This document shows positions 12,236-22,932 of a stretch of DNA of 64,000 bases, piece by piece. A program made the position numbers and the translations under genes. Position 1 is the stretch's first letter, and each line of letters begins with the position of its first letter. The notes below the pieces were generated by a model. The model was not told the DNA's origin, did not search any database, and worked only from the letters and a program-made list of their open reading frames with translations. Source of the DNA: Ophiura sarsii (taxonomy: Eukaryota > Echinodermata > Ophiuroidea > Amphilepidida > Ophiuridae); assembly GCA_035610835.1 (NCBI GenBank), contig CM069446.1, forward strand, positions 48,275,625 through 48,339,624, given 5' to 3'.

Positions 12236-13451
12236 TCGGTTTAACGTTAAATTTCAATTTCTTGTACTGTTATGGTAAATAACATGTCGGAATAAGAGTC
12301 TGCATACTCTAGGGATGTCGTTCATTACTTTTTTTATGTTTCTAATGTTTTAATTTATATATTTTTTCAATCGTATTATACGCCGAAAATAGCAAAAATA
12401 CCATTTATTTTTATTATTTGAACTTTGACCTCTATTTATACAGAGATAAGATAAGATATCATTGTCATTCTTGTTGTTCATCAATTCGCATTTTGTGTTC
12501 TCCATTATATCCAAAGGACATGGACATTAATTGAAAGGAATCCTTAGAAAAACATTTTTTTAAATAAGTCGTTTTTCAAAGTTTAGCAAAAAATGGATAC
12601 AAATTACGCTTAATTTTTTGAACTTTGACCTCTATTTATTCAGAGATGAGATAAGATATCATTGTCATTCTTGTTGTTCATGAATTCGCATTTAGTGTTC
12701 TCAATTATATCCAAAGGACACGGACATTGTTTAAAGGGAACCCTTAGAAAAACATTTTTTTAAATAAGATTTTTTTTCAAAGTTTTGCAAAAAATTGATA
12801 CAAATTACGCTTCAAATAATCCACGCGCGTTGAGCGTGTTATTTTGGTTTAACATGAAATGTTGAATGTCACTAGATTTTTCTTTTTTCTTGTTCTGCTA
12901 TGGTACATAACGGGTCGGAATAAGAGTCTACACACTCTAGGGATGTCATTCATTACCTTTTGTATGTTTCTAATGTTTTAATTTATATGTTTTTTCAATC
13001 GTATTATACGCCGAAAATAGCAAAAAATACAATTGTTTTTAAATTTTTGAACTTTGACTTCTATTTATACAGAGATGAGATAAGATATCATCGTCATTCT
13101 TGTTGTTCATCAATTCGTATTTTGTGTTCTTCATTATATCTAAAGGACATGGACATTAATTAAAAGGAACCCTTAGAAAAACATTTTTTTAAATAAGTCG
13201 TTTTTCAAAGTTTAGCAAAAAATGGATACAAATTACGCTTAATTTGTTGAACTTTGACCTCTATTTATTCAGAGATGAGATAAGATATCATTGTCATTCT
13301 TGTTGTTCATGAATTCGCATTTAGTGTTCTCAATTATATCCAAAGGACACGGACATTGTTTAAAGGGAACCCTTAGAAAAACATTTTTAAAAATAAGGTT
13401 TTTTTCAAAGTTTTGCAAAAAATTGATACAAATTACGCTTCAAATAATCCA
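12236..13451. repeat. Tandem duplication of a roughly 609-bp unit
   Basis: Unit 1 (about 12236-12844) and unit 2 (about 12845-13451) share GGAATAAGAGTCT, ACTCTAGGGATGTC, ATCGTATTATACGCCGAAAA and the ending TTCAAATAATCCACGCG. Each unit itself contains two direct copies, about 200 bp apart, of a block beginning GAACTTTGACCTCTATTTAT and ending CAAATTACGCTT. A more diverged relative of that block is present at about 61945-62060. Confidence 0.9.
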
Positions 13452-13452
13452 C

Positions 13453-13617
13453 GCGTGAGATCATGGATGATTTTCCAAGTGGTGGAATAGTCGCCGTTTG
13501 AGTCAGCCAGTTGAAGATCTTCCATTTGTTTGTTGAGCGTGGATGATTTGTCTGCTTTGTATGAATCATTCAAATGAGCATTAAGCCTTTTCCACTGTTC
13601 CCTGGATTGCCGTGACA
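13453..13617 (-). pseudogene. LINE ORF2 fragment, segment upstream of RT (inverted piece)
   Basis: The minus strand encodes about 55 residues including EQWKRLNAHLNDSYKADKSS and TTWKIIHDLT. This is the style of the linker between the endonuclease and reverse transcriptase domains of animal LINE ORF2 proteins. The similarity stops at DLT, where the 609-bp repeat begins, and at the other side where a GTTCCCACATAA fragment begins. The next part of the same protein is encoded on the opposite strand at 13683-13790. There is no start codon of its own, so it is a broken fragment. Confidence 0.65.
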
Positions 13618-13676
13618 TATTAGGCCGTGTTCCCACATAAAACAAAATCCCGAGTAGTCTAGACTAGTCCGGACCC
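13618..13676. mobile_element. Fragment of the GTTCCCACATAA repeat family
   Basis: TAGGCCGTGTTCCCACATAA followed by CTAGACTAGTCCGGACC matches the terminus at 11203 and the internal motif at about 44975. It lies exactly between the two oppositely oriented LINE fragments. Confidence 0.6.
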
Positions 13677-13682
13677 AGTCTC

Positions 13683-13790
13683 TCTGGGAAAGACAGAAAG
13701 TCCAGTGTCAAGGTTAAGAAAAGAGATGGTACTACCCCAAAAAATTACAAAGATCTGTTTGCCGAATGGAAGAAGTACTTCAGTTTGTAA
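13683..13790 (+). pseudogene. LINE ORF2 fragment, continuation in sense orientation
   Basis: The plus strand reads GKDRKSSVKVKKRDGTTPKN and then YKDLFAEWKKYFSL before TAA at 13788. In LINE ORF2 proteins of this type these residues directly follow the DLT that ends the inverted fragment at 13453. The two pieces therefore look like one copy whose 5' part was inverted. The RT domain itself is not present downstream of the stop. Confidence 0.65.
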
Positions 13791-14180
13791 GAGACGTTTC
13801 TCGTTGGTTTCTTACAGTATAAAGGAGTAGTCTATATCACAATCTAGATCCAAATTATACAAAGATTTACAATCAAAATGATGAGACGAATACAAGACAG
13901 TGACTGCAGTCGACGAGGTACAGGACGAAAAAGAGAAAGAAAATCTCTTGGCGAGGCGCGCTCGTCAAACCCAGCGCCCAGCTGTGATTGGCTAATGGTT
14001 AATCACAACTTAGCGCTGATTGGTTCAAATCAATATTAATAATACATATTCAAATAACTAATCTGGACAATACCATTATTAATGTAGGGGTGTCTTTACA
14101 TCCCACATTACTATCTTTCTTTGAAGGTGTCCTCACCGTTACTTATCAAAAATTATATTTCTCTATTTATATAACAAATA
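13791..14180. other. Gene-free flank upstream of the retrotransposon
   Basis: No supported gene. The last 30-40 bases before 14181 could belong to the LINE that resumes after 25042, since a reading across the insertion gives a YNNLYQ-like stretch, but this is too short to be sure. Confidence 0.35.
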
Positions 14181-14185
14181 GTTGT

Positions 14186-14573
14186 TGTGATAAAGTGTTG
14201 CTATGGGGATTCTAGTTTTAATGATTATGTAAGAGGTGTAAGTGAAACCCTGGACAACAGACAAGACCATAAGGCTGTGCATGCATGTCCTTGTCTGTGA
14301 TTGGCTAGTGAGATGGTGTGAGGGTGAGAGTATGGGTTTGGGAGATTGACAGGTCAGGTGTCAGGAAGCACATGCTGGGAGAAGCTTGACCGCATGGAGC
14401 AAGGCATGGGCTGGTGTGTGAAGGGGAGAAATTGGGTAACTTTTATATTGGACTTCATCATGGATAGATGCCAGATAGATAGACTGGAGAAATAAAATAG
14501 AAACATAGAGATAGATAAATACGAAGTTAAAAGAATGTCGTCGGTGTGTTAATTCTTCGGGAACTTCATAATA
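14186..14573 (+). repeat. 5' LTR (388 bp)
   Basis: Matches 24650-25037 over its full length with 7 substitutions and no gaps by eye. Starts TGTGATAAAG and ends TTCATAATA, so the 5' end carries the usual TG but the 3' end is TA rather than CA. An AATAAA polyadenylation-type signal is present at about 14491-14497, and an ATTGG (inverted CCAAT) at about 14301. Confidence 0.95.
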
Positions 14574-14585
14574 TGGTGGCAGCGG
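14574..14585 (+). promoter_or_regulatory. Primer-binding site, tRNA-Leu type
   Basis: TGGTGGCAGCGG directly abuts the 5' LTR. It is complementary to a tRNA 3' end CCGCTGCCACCA, the sequence found in animal tRNA-Leu (AAG/UAG) with its CCA tail. The match is 12 bases and then stops. Its position and the TGG start are what is expected for minus-strand priming. Confidence 0.85.
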
Positions 14586-15510
14586 AAACAAGTGATTGAG
14601 GTACGCCAGGAATGAATTTTGAAGCGAATTCACTGTGAAAGTGACATTAATATAATATTGCTCACAAGTAAATGGATGATTCGAAACAATGCTACAACCA
14701 TGCTGAGATAATAGCAGCGAATTGGACAGTGGCCGAAGTGGTTGATGAATTTTGTGTACAGTTGTTTTAACGAAGAACGTATGAACGGAACCAGTGCTGT
14801 TCTAGCAAGTATGATAGCCGGAATTCTTTGAGGATTTCTGAAGAATTTACAGCTACATAAAAACTGTAGATTGTGCTGAGGGATACTACTGTGTAAACCT
14901 GTGCTGTTAATGGGTACTCAAGTGCTGTATGATACTCAAACTGTAACCTGTGCTGTTGTTATCAGAGTTATGGATATTTGCTGTTCTGTACCCACTATGG
15001 ATATGGTGCATCGAAACCTGGGCTGTTTTGTTCGTAGATATGTGCTGTAATACATCAGTGACAGTGGATAAATCAGCTCTGATGGATATTGGATATGTTG
15101 CTGTGTAATGATGTGCTGACATCCTGTTCATAAATGTGATTGAAACTGTTACCTGCGCTGTTACATGGTGATTTTGTTATACCCTGGGATGTGCGGAAAT
15201 CTTGAACTGTGACCCGTGCTGTGTGAAGATATACGATTTGATGCTGTATGAAGATTTTGATACACCCTGTGATTGGAGGAGTAATTGAACTGTGACCAGT
15301 GCTGTGTCAAGAAATGCAAGATAGGAGTTACCGTGATTACTGTGCCTATGTGGATGGAACATACAGCGGAAATGATATAGTCAACACGCGTTTGTGACGC
15401 AGGTATGTGGTAATTGGCTTGTGTGTAACAATTTTAGTTTTTGAGTTATTAAGTTTGTGCTAAGTTATTTCTATCTCATTTAAATTTTTACCTTACGTTA
15501 GATTGTCATC
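14586..15510 (+). other. Retrotransposon leader with repeated GTGCTGT motifs
   Basis: About 0.9 kb without an open frame between the primer-binding site and gag. A motif of the form CTGTRACCYGTGCTGT recurs irregularly, with variants at about 14786, 14895, 14940, 15014, 15040, 15145, 15204 and 15288. Spacing is about 45-105 bases, so this is a loose array rather than a strict tandem repeat. A role in RNA packaging or translation is only a guess. Confidence 0.6.
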
Positions 15511-16275
15511 ATGCCGAAAGGCGCTAAAGGGCAAAAGCCCGAAGATGTAGAAATAGGTGCTGATGGCCACAGTTCAAATGATAGCCATGGTATGGATGAT
15601 GAAATAAGGCCCCCTGGGATACCTTTAGGGTTGCCTAAAGAAATGTGGGTCACGTACTTAGTCGACATGAAGAGGGTGGAGGTTGAAATGAGGAAGGTGG
15701 AGAGCCACAAAGAAATTGAGATGGCTCAATTAAAATTTGACAGGGAATCCAGGGATGCTCAGTTACATGCTCCTCCCGCGGTGGGTGCATGTATGCCTGA
15801 AAAAATGCGGGTTTCTCGGTTGAAAGAAAATGAGGATATAGATGTATACCTGAGGGCGTACGAATTATTGGCAGAAGGAAATGGGTGGGACAGAAAGAAT
15901 TGGGCGACTTTTCTCGTTTCGGCTCTGTCGGGAAAGGCCAAAGAGGCATATGCAAACTTGTCATTGAACGATTCCAAGGATTATGATATTTTAAAAGCGG
16001 CTATTTTAGCGAAGTATGAAATCAGTGGGGAGACGTACAGAGTTAAATTTCGATTCACTGACCGTAAGTCCCACCAGTCCATTACTGAGTGGGCAAATGA
16101 TTTAATATATTTTCTAGAAAGATGGCTCAATCACTCTAATGTTCCGGTAGGCGATGGCTCCAAAGCAATTCAAGAGTTATTGGTCATTGAGCAGATACTG
16201 ACTAAAGTGCCGCGCGATATGGCAGTGTATTTGCGAGACAGGGATTTGAAAGATAGTAGGATATTGGCCCGGTAT
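15511..16275 (+). CDS. gag: Gag polyprotein, N-terminal part with SCAN-like region (interrupted)
   Basis: Structural protein of the retrotransposon, expected to form the particle that packages its RNA. The ATG at 15511 opens a frame with a charged N-terminus, a Glu/Lys-rich probable coiled coil at residues about 53-80 and a capsid-like region at about 100-250. Within it YEISGETYRVKFR (about 169-181) and IQELLVIEQILTKVPRDM (about 220-237) read like a vertebrate SCAN domain, which is known to derive from gag of Gmr1-like elements. The frame stays open to 16389, but after about residue 254 (ILAR) the sequence turns into unrelated DNA, taken as the left edge of a later insertion. The zinc-knuckle part is displaced to about 18640 and beyond. 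Boundary placement is uncertain by tens of bases. Confidence 0.85.
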
Positions 16276-18640
16276 TGCATCCAAAAGCCGGGTGGTGAGG
16301 ATCCCGGGTTTTGGATAGTCACTAACTGGGCAAAACCCGGGTTTTGCGCAACAACACTCAGGGCAGTGCCACTCAATTTGCTGATCTGAAGCTGGTGAAT
16401 TCAGCATGTGGCATTTCACTTAATTGCATTCGGTTTGTCCTCATTTTTGTCTGTTTTCATCTTTTATTTGTGGCCTCTCTCTCACACCGGCCTGCATATT
16501 GAAGGTGTACTCCGTAAATTAAAACAACAACTTCCATCTGTCAACTTGTCGCCAAGTCAGAAGTTGCGGGGGTGCCCAAGTTTTAGGATGCATGAATTTG
16601 GTCGGTATATCACTGTGGGTTTTACCCGGGGGGGGGGGGGGGACGACCGACATTGGAAAAGTGTCCCCACCCCCCATTTTTTTGAGACCCTGGGCAGCAA
16701 GCACACTCCTACCCAAAACCAAAAAACGTCGTGTGCCAGCCCCGGGGTTTTATCGCCAAATTACATAAATGTTGTGCATTTCAAGTAAATCCCCCACCAG
16801 TTGTAGTCGAGTCCGAACCAGTGTCAGAAATGTACCTCAATCATAGTGTCACGATAAGTGTATTGGTGTCATAGACTTGACGGGGAAGTCCTCTTTTAGT
16901 CTATACACTAGCGCGTTCGACATTTGATCCGAAGGTCCGGGGTTCGATTCCCGGCTGGTGCTCCGAAATGTTGCTGGTATATCTCGTGAATTATATATGT
17001 TTAGGGCGGTACGTGACAATAGCACAATAAATGTGAAGTCAAAATTGTTCCTCGGTTTATTCATTTTGCTGTCTACTAATAGGCCAACATATCAGTGATG
17101 TCAACATGATTCAGAACATGATTTTAACTTTCGCATCCCCATACATGGAAAATATTGATGCCATGAATTATAGGCATAAGAATTGATTCATATATTCAAA
17201 AATTGTCCAGAAGTTATAAGGTGTTCTATTCTGTAGGGCAACCCTTCCCATGCCGTTTCCCTAATTCTATCAATTTTTTAAGAGCGCTGTTCCAGAAGCT
17301 GAAATTGCCAAGGAAATGTCCTTTTTGTAGGAAATGTTATCATTTTGTTAATGACAATGCTCTTAAAAAAAGTATCTGCATGCTATAAAATAAGTCGACA
17401 CAAATTCTGATTCAACTGAACACAGCTTTATTTTTACACTCAACCAAACCCTCATATATGAGGGTCATTCAATAAGTTCTACCTCCTACCTTCATAACTT
17501 TGTTCTAATATTAGCCACTCTTATGAACTAAAATGCTCAACAAAAGTCATAAACTTTGTTTATATCCTAAAGAGTGTTTTCCGATTATTTTTTGTCCAAA
17601 CAGGCTAGAGATATAGACGAATTGGATGAATCATTTTAGAACAACTTTGTACCAAATAATAACAAACCGATCAACAAAAATAAGAATCTGTGACATTTCA
17701 AAATTCACATTTTCAATGTACACAAGGGGCAAGAAAATGGTGTGCATGGCACTTAAAATGGCCAGGAATGTCTATCTAGCCTCCTGGTCAAATAATAATC
17801 GGAAGTCACTCTATGGGACATAAACAGATTGTATGACTTCTTTTTGTTGAGCACTTTAATACACAATTGTAACTTGGAACCTCAGCTACAATTCATTGTA
17901 AATTGATCTGAGAATGGTTGTACTTTTCTGAAGATGAAATGAAAGCTGAATGTCCATTTAGTGCTTTCATTTGGCGTATTTTAAAGGAGGGGTTCCGCAA
18001 GCACAACACTGTGCATTGTATGTTAGAAAAATTACTATTGAGCCCAACTCGAATATTTATATAGAACAAAACACCACACTTTCGACAAAAACTAATAAAA
18101 ACGGCCATCTCTCAACATGTCATTTTTAAAATTCGCGGCGATTGAAAGTCCCGGTGTCGATGAAGTCATAGATATACAATATATCCGGCAGGGGATTCCT
18201 CCCCCTCCCCTTTTTTGACCTGGGGTGGGGTGGTCAATGTGATCATCCCCCAGGCTGATTTTTCATGTAGTGATGGCAATTGAAATAAAGTGATTGCTTT
18301 TCAATAAAATATGGTCAAAAGTACACACCAAATCGCACAAAATGGGTTCGAAAACAGCTTTTCCCAGCACTCTCTATTATGTCATGGGCATGTCATGGAC
18401 GTATACGCGTAAGAGCCGCCGTTGTTTGACCCCTCCTACTTTGCATGTATCGTCTATGGGGAGCGCATTGTGTATATCCTCAATTTCGGTATCATAACAA
18501 TTCCCTGTAAACTTCAATTACTGCGGATTCGAATACCCATAGCGGCCCTTATCTGCCAGTGGAATACCTAAAAGCAGACGACATAGATAACGGCCTTACG
18601 TAAGGATTTATATGGCAGACGATACAAACAGCGCCACCAA
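16276..18640. mobile_element. Unclassified insertion block inside gag
   Basis: About 2.35 kb of sequence unlike the retrotransposon separates the SCAN-like half of gag from its zinc-knuckle half. It has no clear terminal repeats or target duplication, and its edges are estimates. Visible contents are a poly(G) run at about 16629, a tRNA-like segment at 16898-16964, and a GAGGGTCATTCAATAAGT motif at about 17460 that resembles a mariner terminus but has no partner found. Open frames inside are short and featureless. It may be more than one insertion. Confidence 0.55.
16898..16964 (+). repeat. tRNA-like sequence, probably SINE head
   Basis: Contains a good RNA polymerase III B box (GGTTCGATTCC within GTCCGGGGTTCGATTCCCGG) preceded by a TAGCGCGTTCGA stretch typical of tRNA D-arm to anticodon sequence, followed by CTGGTGCTCC. 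The 5' half is degenerate (no matching acceptor strand), so it is not a functional tRNA gene. It probably belongs to a tRNA-derived SINE or pseudogene within the insertion block. Confidence 0.55.
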
Positions 18641-18712
18641 CACCTACCGTTGTAGACAGCCCGGCCACATTAGCAGGAATTGTCCTCAAAATGATCAAAC
18701 CCCTGCTAGGTC
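18641..18712 (+). CDS. gag: Gag zinc-knuckle region, first knuckle (fragment)
   Basis: Reads TYRCRQPGHISRNC in the pol frame, which is the CX2CX4HX4C zinc-knuckle pattern with Thr in the first Cys position. Either the knuckle is mutated or the insertion boundary falls just upstream. The frame runs to the TA at 18714 where a 1108-bp element interrupts it. Confidence 0.7.
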
Positions 18713-18715
18713 ATA

Positions 18716-19823
18716 CAGGGTGAGTCAAAAAAAGTTTACTCAACTTCAGCGATTTTTTTAGAAAAAAGCATTCGTTTGTTTTCAAAACAATTTACTACGG
18801 TATAAAGACAAATTAATTAGCTTTGATATGAATTTTATCTGGTTTAGATTGGTTGAGGGAAACTTATTTTACGCTGTTTTGAATGAAAATGACCAATTTA
18901 ACGTCCGAACACGCTTCCAGATCTTGACCATTATATTTCATAAGATACGACCAATACAAAATTACAATACCGACAGCGAAAGGATCAATTCCTTTGTTAT
19001 GAAATGATTAAAAGTGTGGTAATTGTGTCATAAATAGGCCTTAAAGCTGTCTATTGTCCCTCAGTGCAACCATCCTAAGCACACTCTCAAAGATCAGGAG
19101 AAAGACCAAACAAGATGCTGGATTATCAAGTGGGTTTCTATTCATTAACAGGAATAAATTTTACATGTAGAGAGAGAAAGAGAGGGATACTATAACTTAC
19201 TAGTATTACTGTGGACATTGACAATTTTTGGTTCAAGGATAATGGTTACTTAATTGGACATATTTACGAAAAATAAGTGCAATATTATGTTTATTGATTT
19301 TATCAAAATACTATATCGTTTATTATTCACATTATCAGATAGTCACTGGTGACAATTTTTATTCAATATCCTCACATTATCAAATAGTCACTGGTGACAA
19401 TTTTTATTCAATATCCTCATCTAGTTTTATCATGTTTATGAATATCCCTTGCGGACTATTTAATCCTTGCAATTATCCATATTTCATGTTTTAATCTATT
19501 AGGAGACAATTTTGAACAAGTCTATTGTCTACTTAATTCTTTTAATAAACAAGATGTGTAATGCTTTTACATCATAATCCTAGTAAACATTGTTAAGCGC
19601 GTTAAGCTTGAAATTAAAAACCGTGTTTTTGGTGAAAAAACAGCTCCTGTACAGAAATAGTCATATTTACTTAACGGTATCATCAAATAGCGTGATTTTT
19701 TTCTCCAGATGATAGCAAAGAAATGGCGCAATCATTTAAAGTTTTGTTTGCCTTGATTTTGTGGTCAGAAATATTTGTTTAGATTTTTTCAATTAGGGTA
19801 AACTTTTTTTTTGACTCACCCTG
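18716..19823. mobile_element. 1108-bp TA-flanked non-autonomous mariner-type element
   Basis: The left terminus CAGGGTGAGTCAAAAAAAGT and the right terminus ACTTTTTTTTTGACTCACCC plus TG are inverted repeats of about 24 bp, differing by two extra A/T. Flanking TA dinucleotides (18714-18715 and 19824-19825) form the target duplication. No transposase frame is present. It splits the gag zinc-knuckle region between its two knuckles, and the retrotransposon reading frame is in register on both sides. Inside is a tandem duplication of about 50 bp at 19327-19420. Confidence 0.9.
19327..19420. repeat. Two-copy tandem duplication of about 48-50 bp
   Basis: TCACATTATCARATAGTCAC and GGTGACAATTTTTATTCAAT each occur twice in direct succession inside the 1108-bp element. 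Confidence 0.85.
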
Positions 19824-19826
19824 TAT

Positions 19827-22800
19827 AGTGATAGAAAGTGTTATGCGTGTGGTCAACCGGGCCATGTACAAACTCATTGTCCAAATAACACGAATAAGAA
19901 TGGGCAGGACAAAAAGCAAGATAGTAAGGCGGGAAATTACCGTCCTCATGTTAAGGATATTTACAACTGCCAGAGTATGAAGGACATTCCTTATGAAAGT
20001 GTTGAGAGACGGATGGAGAAGTGTGTTATTGATGGTCAGGTTCAAGGGCGGCAGGTTCGAATCTTGCGAGATTCTGGGTGTACTCAGACTGCTGTTAATT
20101 CAAAACTGGTTCCTGACAGTTGTTATCTGGATGGCCAAATGATGACAGTGTGTGGTGTAGGTGGGTTAGTAGAGGTGCCCCTGGCAATGATAGACCTAGA
20201 ATGTAATGTTGTGGTGGGCAAAGTCAAGGTTGCTGTGATTGAAGGGTTGCAAAGGGATGTGTTGTTAGGGCATGACCTCGATCCAAAATGTGGTGAGGTT
20301 ATGCAAAGGAGTGTATGTGTGTTGACGAGAGCTCAGGCGAAACAGGAAGTGGATGAATTTGTGCAAGGTGATGTGGAATTGAGGGAGCATGTTGGTACAC
20401 TGGTTAGTGTGGATTTGGATAGGTTGACAGACCAAGTTCAACAGGTGGTAGTGCCCAAGGCGGATGTGAGTGAGACTGATTTGACTGTTGTGAGTGAAAG
20501 TATTGTATCCTCGGGTAGGGAAAAGTTGTGTAAACTCCAGAAGGAAGATGATACGCTCGTTGGTGTTAGACAGCGTGTATTGAATTATGACGATATACAT
20601 GATAAAGCTCAGAATAGAGTTTGCTTTTTTGAGAAGGATGGTATTATTATGCGACAGTGGTCTCGTTCCCCTTTGGTGAAGAGTAGGGTCAGACCACAAC
20701 GTGTCGAGCAAGTAGTGGTGCCCCAGAAGTACAGGCAATATATTATGGAAGTTGCTCATGATCACTCTGGACACATGGGTATTGAGAAAACTAAAGATAG
20801 GATCCTCCCGCATTTTTATTGGCCGGGGATTTTTCAAGATGTAAAGAAATACTGCCTATCATGTGATGCATGTCAACGTATGGATAAGGGAAAACAAACC
20901 CGGAAGGTGCCCCTATTACCTATGCCAATCATTGATGCCCCATTCAAGCGCGTTGGTATTGATATAGTGGGCCCATTTGAAAGAAGCACCCGTAAGAACA
21001 TGTACCTTTTGACGATATGTGATTACGCCACGCGGTATCCAGAAGCCGTTCCACTGTCTAACATTAGGGCGGATACTGTCGTAAATGCGTTGGTTACAGT
21101 TTTTGCTAGGGTAGGCCTTCCCCGTGAAATAGTGCATGATCAAGGGACGAACTTCATGTCCAAGGTTATGGCATCCTTGTGTAGTAAACTGAAAATTTCA
21201 CAACTAAAGGCCACTTTTCGGCACCAAGAAACAAATGGTATGTGCGAGCGCTTTCATGGTACTCTGAAGAATATGATGCGTTCTCTTACCCTTGCCCAGC
21301 GTAAACATTGGGATGAGTACATACCACTTTTCCTGTTTGCGTATAGGGAAGTGCCTTGTCAAACGACAGGTTTTTCACCATTTGAATTGTTGTATGGTCG
21401 AATAGTTAGGGGCCCCCTCAGTTTGTTGAAGGAAAGTTTGGTTGAATGTGATGGTGAAACACCAGATGCAGGTACAGATATTGTTACCAACCTTTTGGAT
21501 ATGCGAAAACATGTGAAAGACTTAATGCATGATGCGAACCAGAATACAGAGGTCCATCAGCGCAAGATGAAAATACATTATGACAAAGGTGCGGCCCACC
21601 GGGAATTTCAACCTGGGGATAAAGTATTGGTTTTTTTGCCAGAAGGGGCGAGCAAATTAGACAGTAAATGGCAGGGCCCCTATGTTGTAACACAGAAACT
21701 TGACAAAAACAATTATGAAATTGTATTACCGGATAAGCGAAAATCTAAGAGGGTTTTTCATGTCAACCTATGCAAAAGGTACTATGATAGGACTGATGAG
21801 CAGCGCATAGCCCAATGTTTGTATGTCACGGGTGTTGTACATGATATTGGCTGCGATGATTTAAACCCGGAAGAATTAGATGATGATTGTGACGTAGTCG
21901 ATGATATTTATGATGATGTAGGCCTCTCCTACTTTCAGACACAGACATGGCAAGATGTGGATATGTCGGATTCCCTGTCTGAAAGCCAGGTTCATGATGT
22001 ACACCAAATTCTTAGAGCGCATGCGCCAATTTTTTCGGATGTGCCAGGGCGAACACATTTAGTAGAACATGAGAATAGAACAAACAGTGATAATCCTGTT
22101 AGGCTGCGCGCTTATAGGACTCCACATTCACTGAAAGAGAAAGTGAAAAATGAAATTGATAGTATGTTGAAGTTAGGTGTGATCGAACGCACTACCAGTG
22201 CGTATGCCTCGCCAATTGTGGTCGTGGCCAAACCTGGGGGCGATATCCGCGTGACCACAGATTTTAGATCCTTGAACAAGAAATGTGACTTCGATCCTTA
22301 CGTAATGCCTCGCATGGACGAGATTTTTTATGATGTTGCGAGCGCAAAGTTCATTACAACTTTAGATCTGACCAAGGGATTTTACCAGGTACCCTTATCC
22401 AAAGAGTCGCAAGCGAAATCAGCTTTTGTGTGTTGGTATGGCCAATTCTGTTACAAAGTTTTGCCATTTGGTCTGCAAAACAGCAGTAGCACATTTCAAA
22501 GACTCATGGATAACGTACTGCAGGGTAGTGAAAGTTATGCTAGGGCATATATTGATGATGTTTGTATTTTTTCGGAAAATTGGCAAGACCATTTACGTCA
22601 TGTAAATGAGGTGCTTACGCGTTTGCGAAATGCTGGACTTACCGTGAAGCCAAAAAAATGTCACTTTGCTAAATCTGAGGTATCATACTTAGGACATGTT
22701 ATTGGAAATGGTCGGGTGTCTCCCATGCAAGACAAAATTCAGGCTGTGGAGAATCTCTCTATACCAATAACAAAGAAAGATGTACGGGCATTTTTAGGGC

Positions 22801-22932
22801 TCACAGGTTATTACCGTAAATTCATTCCAAACTATGCGGAAATAGCTTGCCCATTGACGAACTTGACTCGAAAGAATATGTCTAATACAGTAGTATGGTC
22901 AGACGCATGTCAAAGAGCGTTTGACTCATTAA
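19827..22932 (+). CDS. pol: Gag second zinc knuckle, protease, integrase and reverse transcriptase polyprotein
   Basis: One uninterrupted frame that carries on from gag, so no separate pol start is needed; the first internal ATG is 19977 (residue 1 below). CYACGQPGHVQTHC just upstream is a full CX2CX4HX4C knuckle. Protease: DSG at 32-34 and VLLGHDL near 95. Integrase: zinc-binding H261, H266, C296, C299 (HX4HX29CX2C), catalytic D329, D388 and E424 (35 residues between the last two), and a GPY/F module with W565 and GPY at 567-569. Reverse transcriptase: D797 in TLDLTKGFYQ and D860-D861 in YIDD. Protein order is thus protease, integrase, RT. The frame ends in RNase H linker sequence where a TTAA element inserts at 22933; residues read beyond that point (to the stop near 23004) belong to the inserted element. 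All motifs are intact and no frameshift is seen. Confidence 0.95.

Noticed and set aside
15650..15977. Minus-strand frames opposite gag
   Set aside because: Antisense shadows of the gag coding region.
20265..20837. 190-codon minus-strand frame opposite pol
   Set aside because: It is the antisense shadow of the pol frame and has no domain of its own.
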